Source: Pseudomonas sp. ANT_J12 (GTDB lineage: Bacteria > Pseudomonadota > Gammaproteobacteria > Pseudomonadales > Pseudomonadaceae). From it: a DNA stretch of 64,000 bases. Positions 17,887 to 25,356 of the stretch are shown in pieces (positions within the stretch are counted from its first letter, which is position 1; each line of letters starts with the position of its first letter). Position numbers and translations under genes: made by a program. Location: positions 21,102 to 85,101 of the forward strand of contig NZ_VOBN01000023.1 of NCBI RefSeq assembly GCF_008370045.1, written 5' to 3'. The notes beneath the pieces were generated by a model, which was given only the letters and a program-made list of their open reading frames with translations, had not been told where the DNA came from and made no database searches.

Positions 17887-17910
17887 AAAAAGGCCCCCGT
17901 GAGGGGGCCC
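17887..17910 (-). terminator. Intrinsic terminator between fapC and fapD
   Basis: On the minus strand GGCCCCC/GGGGGCC form a 7-bp G+C-only stem with a 4-base TCAC loop, followed directly by UUUUU. It lies in the 62-bp gap between the fapC stop and the fapD start and should end most transcripts after the amyloid subunit genes. Confidence 0.8.
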
Positions 17911-17922
17911 AAAAGACAGGCA

Positions 17923-19209
17923 TTAGAACGAGTTGTTGGAAATGGCCAGCGAGTTGCTTTGTTGGTTGCCCACACCAGCAGCCACGTTGACACCCAGGTT
18001 GCCGCTGCCGCCATTCACCGAACCGCTCAGGGTTGCAGTGTTGGTTACAGGGTTGGCCCAGCCAGTTGGAGTCAGCACTTGATAGGAGTAGGTGTTGCTC
18101 AGATCAAATGAACTGCTCTCAGCGTAGGCTTTCGCCTTGTCATACGAAGACTCGTGGGATTTGCTGCCGGATTTTTCGAACGAGGAATCGAACGACTTAT
18201 CGAACGACGAACTGCCCGACTTGTTGTGCGACTTATCGATCGATACGTCCAGCGTGGCGTCAAGCGATGCGTTCAGAGACGCGTCGGAAGACGAACTGCT
18301 GCTACCCGAATGGTGATAGCCATTATCCCAGGCAGCATTTTGAGAAGCCGCAGCCGAAGCATCCAGCGTAGCGTTCAACGAAGCATTCAAATTAGAGCTA
18401 GAAGAACTGCTCTTCTCGTAGCTTTTTGAACCACTGGCATCGAAGCTTTTCGAACCGCTCACGTCAAAGCTCGATGAGGAGCTTTTACTGCCGGACGCTG
18501 CGCTTGCGTTGGCATAGTTTTTACTGCCGCTGGCCGAGGTGGTAAAGGTCAGCGTATCGACGCGGTAGGTCCGATCGGCATTGTTATTAACGGTCAGGCC
18601 AGGGCCGGTTTGTGTAGCAGAGGCGGTGGCTGTGGCGTTACCCAATGGAGCATTGGTGTTAGCAATGGCCATGGTGTTTTTCTGTTGGTTCAGGTCGCCG
18701 GCCGCCACGTTGACGCCCATGTTGCCGCTGCCGCCATTAGCCGAACCGCTCATAGAAGCCGTAGCTTGGCTGCCGTAGTTGTCGACCCGGTTGTTGCGGC
18801 TGGTTTGGGTGACGGATGCCGTGGCACTGGCGGTGCCGAACACGAACGCATTATCAGGAGCGGCAGCTGCGGCGTTTGCAATAGCGGCTGCGTTGTCTTG
18901 TTGGTTGCCGTCGCCGCCAGCCACGTTGACGCCGACGTTGCCGCTGGTGCCTGTAGCAGAGTTATTCATCTCTGCACTGTTGACAGTCCCGGCGTTGCTA
19001 ATGCGGTTATCGGTACTACTTTGGGTATCCCACGCATTCGCAGTCGCGTAGACAGGGATCCGGGTTGGAGGAGGGGTGTGCTGACCGTTGTTATTGTGGC
19101 CATTGTGGTGGCCATTATGGTGGTCGTCACTTTGTCCAGCTTGTACAGCAACAGCCATGACCGCAGCAATTGCGAAAACCAGAGGCTTGATTGCCATCGA
19201 AGGTTTCAT
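17923..19209 (-). CDS. fapC: Major functional amyloid subunit FapC (long-linker form)
   Basis: A 428-residue secreted amyloid protein. Signal peptide to VQA (residue 24); a His/Asn-rich mature N-terminus (residues 29-44); three imperfect amyloid repeats whose cores are GNVGVNVAGGDGNQQ (90-104), GNMGVNVAAGDLNQQ (162-176) and GNLGVNVAAGVGNQQ (403-417). Linker 1 is about 55 residues. Linker 2 is about 225 residues and extremely Ser-rich with repeated SGSKSFD/SGSKSYE, SFDKSFDSSFEKS and LNASLDATLD units. FapC of the classical strain UK4 is much shorter. The protein ends SLAISNNSF with no cysteine in the mature chain. The start has GGAGAATCACC upstream. Confidence 0.92.
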   Translation of the reverse strand: MKPSMAIKPLVFAIAAVMAVAVQAGQSDDHHNGHHNGHNNNGQHTPPPTRIPVYATANAWDTQSSTDNRISNAGTVNSAEMNNSATGTSGNVGVNVAGGDGNQQDNAAAIANAAAAAPDNAFVFGTASATASVTQTSRNNRVDNYGSQATASMSGSANGGSGNMGVNVAAGDLNQQKNTMAIANTNAPLGNATATASATQTGPGLTVNNNADRTYRVDTLTFTTSASGSKNYANASAASGSKSSSSSFDVSGSKSFDASGSKSYEKSSSSSSNLNASLNATLDASAAASQNAAWDNGYHHSGSSSSSSDASLNASLDATLDVSIDKSHNKSGSSSFDKSFDSSFEKSGSKSHESSYDKAKAYAESSSFDLSNTYSYQVLTPTGWANPVTNTATLSGSVNGGSGNLGVNVAAGVGNQQSNSLAISNNSF

Positions 19210-19265
19210 GGTGATTCTCCGTACTGATTTATAGGTTAAGTGTTGTTTTTTTTACCTGTTTTGGG

Positions 19266-19838
19266 TCAATCCGCGACCCGTACGCTCACGGTGTTGGCCG
19301 TTCGGTTTCCCACCCCGGCGCTCTGATTCAACTGAATAACTCCACGGCTACCGGTGAAGGCCTGATCGCTTGTAGCGACCCGGCGATAGCCTGGTGCGGA
19401 GTCAGTTGGATCGGAGTTGTTGATCAGCGCCACGTTCTGTTGCAGGAGGACGCTGTCGTCGATACTTTGCGGCTGTGTACTGATGCTGATCCGCAGGGCA
19501 TTGGCCTGCTGGTTGTTGCCGCCCGCGCTCTGGTTGACGCCCAGCACGCCGTTACCGTTGCTGAAGGCGTTACCTTGAATGCTGGCGCTGGCGTCGATGC
19601 GTGGGTCCGCAGGTGAATGCAGCCGTTGGCGAATCTGTGTGGATGCATGGGCGTTGTTGCCAATGGCGATGGCTCGGGCGTTGACCTGTTGTTGCTGATC
19701 GCCCGCAGCCTGGTTGACCCCGAGGTTGCCCTGGTACTGCGCGCCCGAACTGTCGATGTCCGCGTTGTCGATGACGGGAGACTGGGCAAAGGACGATGCA
19801 CTGCAAAACATGGCGATAATCAGCAGCGAACGATTCAT
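19266..19838 (-). CDS. fapB: Functional amyloid nucleator subunit FapB
   Basis: A 190-residue secreted protein with signal peptide MNRSLLIIAMFCSASSFA and three FapC-like repeats: GNLGVNQAAGDQQQQVNA, GVLGVNQSAGGNNQQANA and GVIQLNQSAGVGNRTANT, the last one the most diverged, separated by linkers of about 40 residues. In Fap systems FapB is a minor fibril component believed to nucleate FapC polymerisation. Its ATG lies one base after the fapA stop and its ribosome-binding site (GGGAGA) is inside the last fapA codons, so translation is coupled to fapA. Confidence 0.92.
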   Translation of the reverse strand: MNRSLLIIAMFCSASSFAQSPVIDNADIDSSGAQYQGNLGVNQAAGDQQQQVNARAIAIGNNAHASTQIRQRLHSPADPRIDASASIQGNAFSNGNGVLGVNQSAGGNNQQANALRISISTQPQSIDDSVLLQQNVALINNSDPTDSAPGYRRVATSDQAFTGSRGVIQLNQSAGVGNRTANTVSVRVAD

Positions 19839-19839
19839 G

Positions 19840-20277
19840 CTAACGGTCTCCCGTTATGATTTTCAGAGCACCCAGGCCTTGCTGGACGTTCGAATTGACC
19901 ATGTTGGCGATGCCGCTGCCCGAGTTTCCCGAACGCCCGCCGGGGAGGTTGGACAGTTGGGACTGATTGCTGATATTGCCGCCCAGATTGTTGGTGTTTT
20001 GCGTCACCATCTGACTGATGCCTGCACCGCTGGCAACACCGGCAAAATCACCGTCGCTCAACTCGTTCGTTTGATTGAGGATATGTTGCGAAGGGTTGGC
20101 GTTAACGGTGGTGGGGTGAGGGTCAGGGATCAGCGGTGGGACCACGGCGTTGCGCGTCTGGACATCACGTTTGATCGTAATGATGCCGTTGTCAGCCTGA
20201 GCAGGCAGGCAGAAACTTGAACCCAGCGCGCATCCGATCAGCAGGAGGCGGTAGATGCTTCTATCAAATTTCCCCAC
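19840..20277 (-). CDS. fapA: Fap system chaperone-like protein FapA
   Basis: A 145-residue exported protein and first gene of the fap operon. Signal peptide to LPAQA. The mature part has ISQMVTQNTNNLGGNISNQS and SGIANMVNSNVQQGLGAL segments, Asn/Gln/Gly-rich and distantly similar to the amyloid repeats. FapA modulates the distribution of FapB and FapC in fibrils and may act as a periplasmic chaperone. The start is a GTG at 20277 with AAGGAA 8 bases upstream, and the candidate sigma-54 promoter lies about 60 bp further upstream. Confidence 0.88.
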   Translation of the reverse strand: MGKFDRSIYRLLLIGCALGSSFCLPAQADNGIITIKRDVQTRNAVVPPLIPDPHPTTVNANPSQHILNQTNELSDGDFAGVASGAGISQMVTQNTNNLGGNISNQSQLSNLPGGRSGNSGSGIANMVNSNVQQGLGALKIITGDR

Positions 20278-20334
20278 GGCGGCAATTCCTTCTGTAATTG
20301 GGACGCTGGCCCTTTTCAGCGTTGCGAGGTAGAG

Positions 20335-20350
20335 AGCAGAAGGTGTGCCG
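20335..20350 (-). promoter_or_regulatory. Candidate sigma-54 (-24/-12) promoter of the fap operon
   Basis: On the minus strand CGGCACACCTTCTGCT matches the sigma-54 consensus TGGCACGNNNNTTGCW with the obligatory GG-N10-GC spacing; GGCAC is perfect and the -12 element reads CTGC. Transcription would start near 20324, giving a 5' UTR of about 47 bases before the fapA GTG. A sigma-54 activator gene lies at the other end of the operon. Confidence 0.65.
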
Positions 20351-20440
20351 CTTTTTATTTATCGTTTAAAAACAATGGGTTGATTTTAAATCTCGAGGTT
20401 GTCAAAAAATATTTGTAACGCCACTGAGACAGCACCACGT

Positions 20441-20464
20441 AAAAACGCCGTCCATGCGGGCGGC
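20441..20464 (-). terminator. Intrinsic terminator after the NadR-like gene
   Basis: On the minus strand a GCCGCCC/GGACGGC stem with a GCAT loop is followed by UUUUU. It lies about 145 bp past the NadR-like stop and upstream of the fap promoter, insulating the two operons. The sequence around it (20465-20608) shows nothing else recognisable. Confidence 0.7.
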
Positions 20465-20608
20465 ATTGCACGCTAGAGCGGCGAAACGCAGGTTGTATCA
20501 GAGGTTTAACAGTTTCGTTCTGCAGCGCTGAAACCGCTTTAGTTCGCGGGTTCGCTCAGGAGGGGGTGTTTCAGGAATGGACACTTGCGCCAGGTCTGGG
20601 GGCTCGTG

Positions 20609-21133
20609 TCAGGCTTCGAGCAAGCGTTTCACGGCCGCGAATGCCGCGTCTTTACGCTGTTGCCAATCACCTTGCAGTATCTGGTAAGGCTGGTGGTGAA
20701 GGTCAAGCCAATCGTGGCTCGCCTGGAAAAACCCTTGGCGTTCCTCCAGTTGCGGTTGGCAACGTTGCCCGTCGTCGTGCCAGGCCACTGTTTCAGGGCT
20801 CAGCAGCAAATGCAGGTCGTAGTGCCGTGCCAACAATGCTGGCTCGATCCACGTCGGGCACGCGCCAAACAACGTGCGACTCCACAGGATATTGCTCAAC
20901 AGGTGTGTATCGAGAATCAGCAGTGACGGCTGTTTGGCTCGTGCTTCATCTTCCCAGGCCAGTTGGCCGAGTGCGATGGCGGTAATGTCATCGAGGCAGG
21001 TTTCGCGGGCTTGGCTTTCGATGAAATGCCGAACGTACTCACCCACCAACAGCCCGCCAAAATGCGCCTGGATTTCACTCGAAAGCCAGCTTTTGCCGCT
21101 GGATTCCGGGCCTGTCAGCACCAGCGCTTTCAT
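20609..21133 (-). CDS. NadR-like ribosylnicotinamide kinase domain protein (AAA family ATPase)
   Basis: A 174-residue P-loop kinase. Walker A LTGPESSGKSWL at the N-terminus and the LLVGEYVRHFIE segment match the nicotinamide riboside kinase domain of NadR. There is no NMN adenylyltransferase domain and no helix-turn-helix, so it would only phosphorylate nicotinamide riboside to NMN. The start at 21133 (MKALVLTGPESSGKS) overlaps the pnuC stop (ATGA). Coupling to the transporter PnuC strongly supports a role in NAD+ salvage. It is a free-standing kinase, not the trifunctional NadR of enteric bacteria. Confidence 0.82.
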   Translation of the reverse strand: MKALVLTGPESSGKSWLSSEIQAHFGGLLVGEYVRHFIESQARETCLDDITAIALGQLAWEDEARAKQPSLLILDTHLLSNILWSRTLFGACPTWIEPALLARHYDLHLLLSPETVAWHDDGQRCQPQLEERQGFFQASHDWLDLHHQPYQILQGDWQQRKDAAFAAVKRLLEA

Positions 21134-21693
21134 GCGTGCAGCGCCGGATCGGCGCGCCATTCACGCCAGCCTTGCACCGCGATCAGGGTAAACAACCCGT
21201 AGAGGGTCGCGGTCAGGTACAGGCCCTTGTAGATGAACAGGCTGACAAAGATCACATCGAGGACGATCCACAGCGGCCAGCATTGCACGCGTTTTTGCGC
21301 CATCCATAGCTGCGCCACCAGGCTGAAGCCCGTCAGAGCGGCATCGAGCCAGGGTTGCGCGGCGTCGGTCCAGTGGGCCATGGCTGCGCCCAGCAACAGA
21401 CTGCCGATGGCGCCCACGGCAAGGCCGAGCATGATCGACCGGGCATCCAGCGCGCTGACTTGCCGGCCGTCATGGGCATCGCCGGCTCGGGTCCACTGCC
21501 ACCAGCCGTAGAGTTGCAACGCGGCGTAGATCACCTGCAGCAACATGTCCGAATACAGCTTCACCTCGAAGAAGATCCAGCTGTAAAGCAGCACCATCAC
21601 CAGCCCGATCGGCCAGCACCACGGGTTCTGTTTGACCGTCAGCCAGACGGCGATCACGCCGAGGGCGGCAGCAAACAGTTCAAGCCCGGACAT
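21130..21693 (-). CDS. pnuC: Nicotinamide riboside transporter PnuC
   Basis: A 187-residue inner-membrane protein with about seven hydrophobic segments. Characteristic motifs: AVWLTVKQNPWCWPIGLVMV at the start, LYSDMLLQVIYAALQLYGWWQW (the conserved ligand-binding WxxW region) and NPW-like WPLWIVLDVIFVSLFIYKGL near the end. PnuC facilitates nicotinamide riboside uptake, trapped by phosphorylation by the downstream kinase. The genes overlap by 4 bases. A palindromic repeat lies upstream. No obvious NrtR or NadR operator was recognised. Confidence 0.9.
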   Translation of the reverse strand: MSGLELFAAALGVIAVWLTVKQNPWCWPIGLVMVLLYSWIFFEVKLYSDMLLQVIYAALQLYGWWQWTRAGDAHDGRQVSALDARSIMLGLAVGAIGSLLLGAAMAHWTDAAQPWLDAALTGFSLVAQLWMAQKRVQCWPLWIVLDVIFVSLFIYKGLYLTATLYGLFTLIAVQGWREWRADPALHA

Positions 21694-21741
21694 GGAGGTT
21701 CCTTGGGAGGAGTCGAAAGAGGGGGCGGATTGTAGCGGTTA

Positions 21742-21819
21742 GATCAAAAGATCGCAGCCTTGGGCAGCACCTACAGGTGTACACAAAACCCTGGAGCTGC
21801 CGAAGGCTGCGATCTTTTC
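21742..21819. repeat. Palindromic repeat (AGATCGCAGCC ... GGCTGCGATCT family)
   Basis: Inverted arms AAAAGATCGCAGCCTTGGGC and GCCGAAGGCTGCGATCTTTT around a short centre, between the tandem minus-strand MCP and pnuC genes, ending 3 bp from the MCP stop. Related copies lie at 42.5 and 57.8 kb. Confidence 0.8.
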
Positions 21820-21822
21820 GCT

Positions 21823-23457
21823 TTACACCCGGAATTGCTTGAGCAACCCGTTCAACTGCTCGCTCAATTCCTTGAGGTGAACACTGGCCAGGCTCGATTG
21901 TTCCGCCGCCAGCGCCGTGCTGTGGGACAACCCCGCCGCCTGTGTGACGTTCTGGTTGATGTCTTCCACCACATGCGCCTGTTGCAGTGTGGCGCTGGCG
22001 ATGGAGGCGTTCAGCCCGTTGAGGTTGCGCAGGGCCTGGCCGATGGCGTTCAGGCTCGCACCGGCCAGTCCGGCCTGTTCGATGGTCAGTTGCGAGGCGC
22101 GGCTGCTGTCGCCGATCACCTTGACCGCCGCTTCGGAGTGGTTTTGCAGGCGTTCGATCATCGCCTGGATTTCCGCCGTGGACTTCTGTGTGCGCTGGGC
22201 GAGCAGGCGCACTTCATCGGCCACTACCGCAAACCCGCGACCTTGCTCGCCAGCCCGGGCAGCTTCGATGGCCGCGTTGAGGGCCAGCAGGTTGGTTTGC
22301 TCGGCAATCGAGCGAATCACTTCCAGCACACTGCCAATCTGGGTGCTTTCGGCAGCCAGGGTGCGAATCACTTCCACCGCTTGATCAATGGTGCCGGAGA
22401 GCTTGTCGATCTGTTGCAAGCTGCCATCGATGTTGACCTGACCCTGTTGCGCCTGGGACTCGGCGTCGCGCATTTCACTGGCCGCATGCTCGGCGTTCTT
22501 CGCTACGTCCTGCACGCCGTAGGTCACTTCATTGATTGCGGTCGCCACCAGTTCCATTTGCTGGGACTGCTGCTGACTGCGTTGCTGTGCCTGCGCCGCA
22601 TCGTTACCCAGATCGCTGGACGACTGGCCCAGGGCGCTGGCCGACACCTGCAACTGGCTGATCACCTGCCGCAGCTTGGCGGTAAAGGCGTTGAAGTGGT
22701 GCGCCAGTTGCGTGACTTCGTCCTGGCCGTGAGTGTCGAGGCTGCGGGTCAGGTCGCTTTCGCCGCTGGCGATATTGGCCATGGCGTTTACGGTTTCCTG
22801 CAATGGACGCACGATGCTGCGGGCAATCATGATCACCAGCAGCGCCATGATCAGGGTAATTGCCATGCCGATAAACGAAGCTTTCCAGACCTGCCCGTAG
22901 AATTCGGCTTGCAGGTCATCGACATACACGCCCGAACCGATGACCCAGCCCCAGGGTTCGAACAGTTTGACGTAGGAGGTTTTTTCCACCGGCGCGCTGG
23001 CGCCCGGTTTCGGCCAACGGTAGTCAACCATGCCGGCGCCCTTGGACTTGGCGATGGCGACCATCTCGTTGAACAGCGCAAAGCCATCCGGGTCGCGGAT
23101 CGCCGAGAGGTTCTGGCCTTCGAGTTTCGGGTTGGCCGGGTGCATGATCATCACCGGCCCCAGGTCGTTGATCCAGAAGTAGTCGTTCTGGTCATAGCGC
23201 AGGCCGCGAACCACGGTCAGCGCCTGTTTTTGCGCCGCTTCGCGGGTGAGGGTGCCGGCGGTTTCCAGGTCGTGGTAGTAGTTCAGGATGCCACTGGCCG
23301 TCTGCACCACGTGCTGGGTTTTCTGCGCCTTGGCATGGTACAGGTCGTCGTGAATCTGTTTGAGCATCAAGATGCCCAGCGTCAATAACATCACGATGGC
23401 CACGATCAAGATGAGCCACAAGCGTCGGCTGATCGACACACTGCGTAAGCTGTTCAT
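21823..23457 (-). CDS. Methyl-accepting chemotaxis protein with single Cache domain
   Basis: A 544-residue transmembrane chemoreceptor. First membrane helix in LWLILIVAIVMLLTLGILML; periplasmic single-Cache (sCache_2) domain of about 150 residues with DQNDYFWINDLGPVMIMHP and the GWVIGSGVYVDD end; second membrane helix ASFIGMAITLIMALLVIMIA; a HAMP domain; then the cytoplasmic signalling hairpin with EQTNLLALNAAIEAARAGEQGRGFAVVA. Start at 23457 with GGAG 10 bases upstream. sCache_2 receptors usually bind small carboxylates or amines, but the ligand is unknown here. No chemotaxis operon is adjacent. Confidence 0.9.
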   Translation of the reverse strand: MNSLRSVSISRRLWLILIVAIVMLLTLGILMLKQIHDDLYHAKAQKTQHVVQTASGILNYYHDLETAGTLTREAAQKQALTVVRGLRYDQNDYFWINDLGPVMIMHPANPKLEGQNLSAIRDPDGFALFNEMVAIAKSKGAGMVDYRWPKPGASAPVEKTSYVKLFEPWGWVIGSGVYVDDLQAEFYGQVWKASFIGMAITLIMALLVIMIARSIVRPLQETVNAMANIASGESDLTRSLDTHGQDEVTQLAHHFNAFTAKLRQVISQLQVSASALGQSSSDLGNDAAQAQQRSQQQSQQMELVATAINEVTYGVQDVAKNAEHAASEMRDAESQAQQGQVNIDGSLQQIDKLSGTIDQAVEVIRTLAAESTQIGSVLEVIRSIAEQTNLLALNAAIEAARAGEQGRGFAVVADEVRLLAQRTQKSTAEIQAMIERLQNHSEAAVKVIGDSSRASQLTIEQAGLAGASLNAIGQALRNLNGLNASIASATLQQAHVVEDINQNVTQAAGLSHSTALAAEQSSLASVHLKELSEQLNGLLKQFRV

Positions 23458-23748
23458 AACGCTGTCACTCCAGATTCTTCTTCTTGTAATAAACGATCGC
23501 GAGCATCCAACCACACTGTGCCGGTGGGGCCTATTCGACCCAAGTCCAATTACACGGCGGCGTAATCGGAGCTTGTCTGATAGGATTTCGGCCTCGCGTG
23601 GAAAAACCTGAATCCAAGTTGATTTTTCACGGAATTTTTACGGTTTCGTGGGGATCCTGTGCGCGAGAGACTTCAGCTACGCTGAGCGCAGTGAACGAAC
23701 TAAAAATATTAACGGGGCATGCCTTTGAGCGCTGCCTTTGGGGGATTG

Positions 23749-24579
23749 ATGGATCTTTGGACGGCCTTCCAGGCACTGATTCTAGGCGTTGTAGAAGGGC
23801 TGACGGAGTTTTTGCCCATTTCGAGTACCGGACACCAGATTATCGTCGCGGATTTGCTCGACTTCGGTGGTGAGCGGGCCATTGCATTCAACATCATCAT
23901 CCAGCTAGGCGCGATTCTCGCGGTGGTCTGGGAGTTCCGGCGCAAGATCCTCGACGTGGTCGTCGGCTTGCCGACCCAGCCGAGCGCACGGCGCTTTACC
24001 GCCAACCTGTTGATTGCCTTCATGCCGGCCGTGGTACTGGGGGTGATTTTTTCCGATTTGATTCACCACTACCTGTTTAACCCGATCACCGTGGCAGCGG
24101 CGTTGGTCGTGGGCGGGATCATCATGTTGTGGGCCGAGAAGCGTCAGCACGAAGTGCATGCCGAAACGGTCGATGACATCACCTGGCAGGACGCGCTGAA
24201 AGTCGGCTTCGCCCAATGCCTGGCGATGATCCCGGGGACCTCGCGTTCCGGCTCGACGATCATCGGCGGCCTGCTGTTCGGGCTGTCGCGCAAAACCGCC
24301 ACCGAGTTCTCGTTCTTCCTGGCCATGCCAACCATGGTCGCGGCGGCGGTGTATTCGGGGTTCAAGTACCGCCATCTGTTCGTCCCGGCGGATTTTCCGG
24401 TGTTCGCCATCGGTTTTGTCACTGCGTTTATCTTCGCGATGATTGCCGTCAAGGCGCTGCTCAAGTTCATTGCCAGTCACAGCTACGCGGTGTTTGCGTG
24501 GTATCGCATTGCGTTTGGCCTGGTGATCCTGGCGACCTGGCAGTTCGGTTGGGTCGATTGGGCAGCCGCCAAGCCATGA
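23749..24579 (+). CDS. uppP: Undecaprenyl-diphosphatase UppP (BacA)
   Basis: A 276-residue inner-membrane enzyme that recycles undecaprenyl pyrophosphate to the monophosphate carrier for peptidoglycan and LPS synthesis. Signature motifs: ALILGVVEGLTEFLPISSTGHQII at the N-terminus (catalytic E-rich loop and the SSTGH motif) and PGTSRSGSTIIGGLLFGLSR near residue 165. I chose the ATG at 23749 (MDLWTAFQALILG) because family members begin there and GGGGG precedes it; an ATG at 23719 is the alternative. Overexpression of this family gives bacitracin tolerance. The DUF1294 gene overlaps its stop. Confidence 0.92.
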   Translation: MDLWTAFQALILGVVEGLTEFLPISSTGHQIIVADLLDFGGERAIAFNIIIQLGAILAVVWEFRRKILDVVVGLPTQPSARRFTANLLIAFMPAVVLGVIFSDLIHHYLFNPITVAAALVVGGIIMLWAEKRQHEVHAETVDDITWQDALKVGFAQCLAMIPGTSRSGSTIIGGLLFGLSRKTATEFSFFLAMPTMVAAAVYSGFKYRHLFVPADFPVFAIGFVTAFIFAMIAVKALLKFIASHSYAVFAWYRIAFGLVILATWQFGWVDWAAAKP

Positions 24580-25004
24580 GTGATTCCAGCGCGCGCAACA
24601 ACCCTGGTCGCAAGTCCGGGGGCGAAGTCCAGCATCCACGCTTGAAATTGCTGGTGCTCGCCATCCTGTGCGCGCTGCCGCTGTATGGTTCGCTGATGGT
24701 GTGGCTGCGCGGGGTTTCCGTGATCCCGCTGGCGGCCTACGGCGTGGTCAGCGTGGTCGCGTTTTTCCTGTACTGGAGCGACAAGCGCAAGGCCCGCGCC
24801 GACACCTGGCGCACGCCGGAAAACGTCTTGCACGCAGTCGAACTGGCCGGTGGCTGGCCGGGTGCCTTGTTGGCCCAGCAAGTGTTCCGGCACAAGACTC
24901 GCAAGCTTTCGTTTCAACTGGTGTTCTGGCTGATCGTGCTCATGCACCAGGTGTTCTGGATCGACCAGTTGTTTCTCGGTGCGAACCTGCTGGCGTTGTT
25001 TTAA
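24576..25004 (+). CDS. DUF1294 inner-membrane protein
   Basis: A 142-residue protein with a short basic cytoplasmic N-terminus (about 24 residues with Arg/Lys) and about four hydrophobic segments (KLLVLAILCALPLYGSLMVW, VIPLAAYGVVSVVAFFLYW, then two after residue 90). The YWSDKRKARADTWRTPE and ELAGGWPGALLAQQVFRHKTRK motifs define DUF1294. In many bacteria this domain is fused to a cold-shock domain, which is absent here. The start overlaps the uppP stop (ATGA), so the two are co-translated. Function unknown. Confidence 0.82.
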   Translation: MSDSSARNNPGRKSGGEVQHPRLKLLVLAILCALPLYGSLMVWLRGVSVIPLAAYGVVSVVAFFLYWSDKRKARADTWRTPENVLHAVELAGGWPGALLAQQVFRHKTRKLSFQLVFWLIVLMHQVFWIDQLFLGANLLALF

Positions 25005-25345
25005 AGAAGCAGCCCGACCTGAGAGCGCTTGGGCAACTTGCCCACCACCAGTTGGTGGGAACGTTGCAGCAGCGCCTTCAGTTCTTCGGCGCCCAGCGGG
25101 TAGGGCGTCTGCATGATGATCCATTGCGCCCGGGCCAGGTACGGCGCCGGGTGAATGCCCGGTCGGTCGCAATGGCCGAGAAACAAATCCTTGTCGACCT
25201 TGAACGCCAGGGATTCGCCCCGCAGGTTCTGCAACGCGAACATCTTGTTCCCGGCAATCGAAAACACCCGCACGCCACCCCATTTGTAGTCTTCCCGCGC
25301 GCCGGGCAGCCCCAGGCAAAACTGCGCGACATCCGCTTCGTTCAT
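25001..25345 (-). CDS. MmcQ/YjbR family DNA-binding-like protein
   Basis: A 114-residue soluble protein of the MmcQ/YjbR (CyaY-like fold) family. Characteristic motifs: LGLPGAREDYKWGGVRVFSI at the start, KVDKDLFLGHCDRPGIHPAPYLARAQWI in the middle and the C-terminal helix ELKALLQRSHQLVVGKLPK. Start at 25345 with AAGG 8 bases upstream; an ATG at 25360 is possible. The family binds DNA in some members but has no settled function. Its last bases overlap the convergent DUF1294 gene by 4 bp. Confidence 0.8.
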   Translation of the reverse strand: MNEADVAQFCLGLPGAREDYKWGGVRVFSIAGNKMFALQNLRGESLAFKVDKDLFLGHCDRPGIHPAPYLARAQWIIMQTPYPLGAEELKALLQRSHQLVVGKLPKRSQVGLLL

Positions 25346-25356
25346 GCGTCCAGCCT

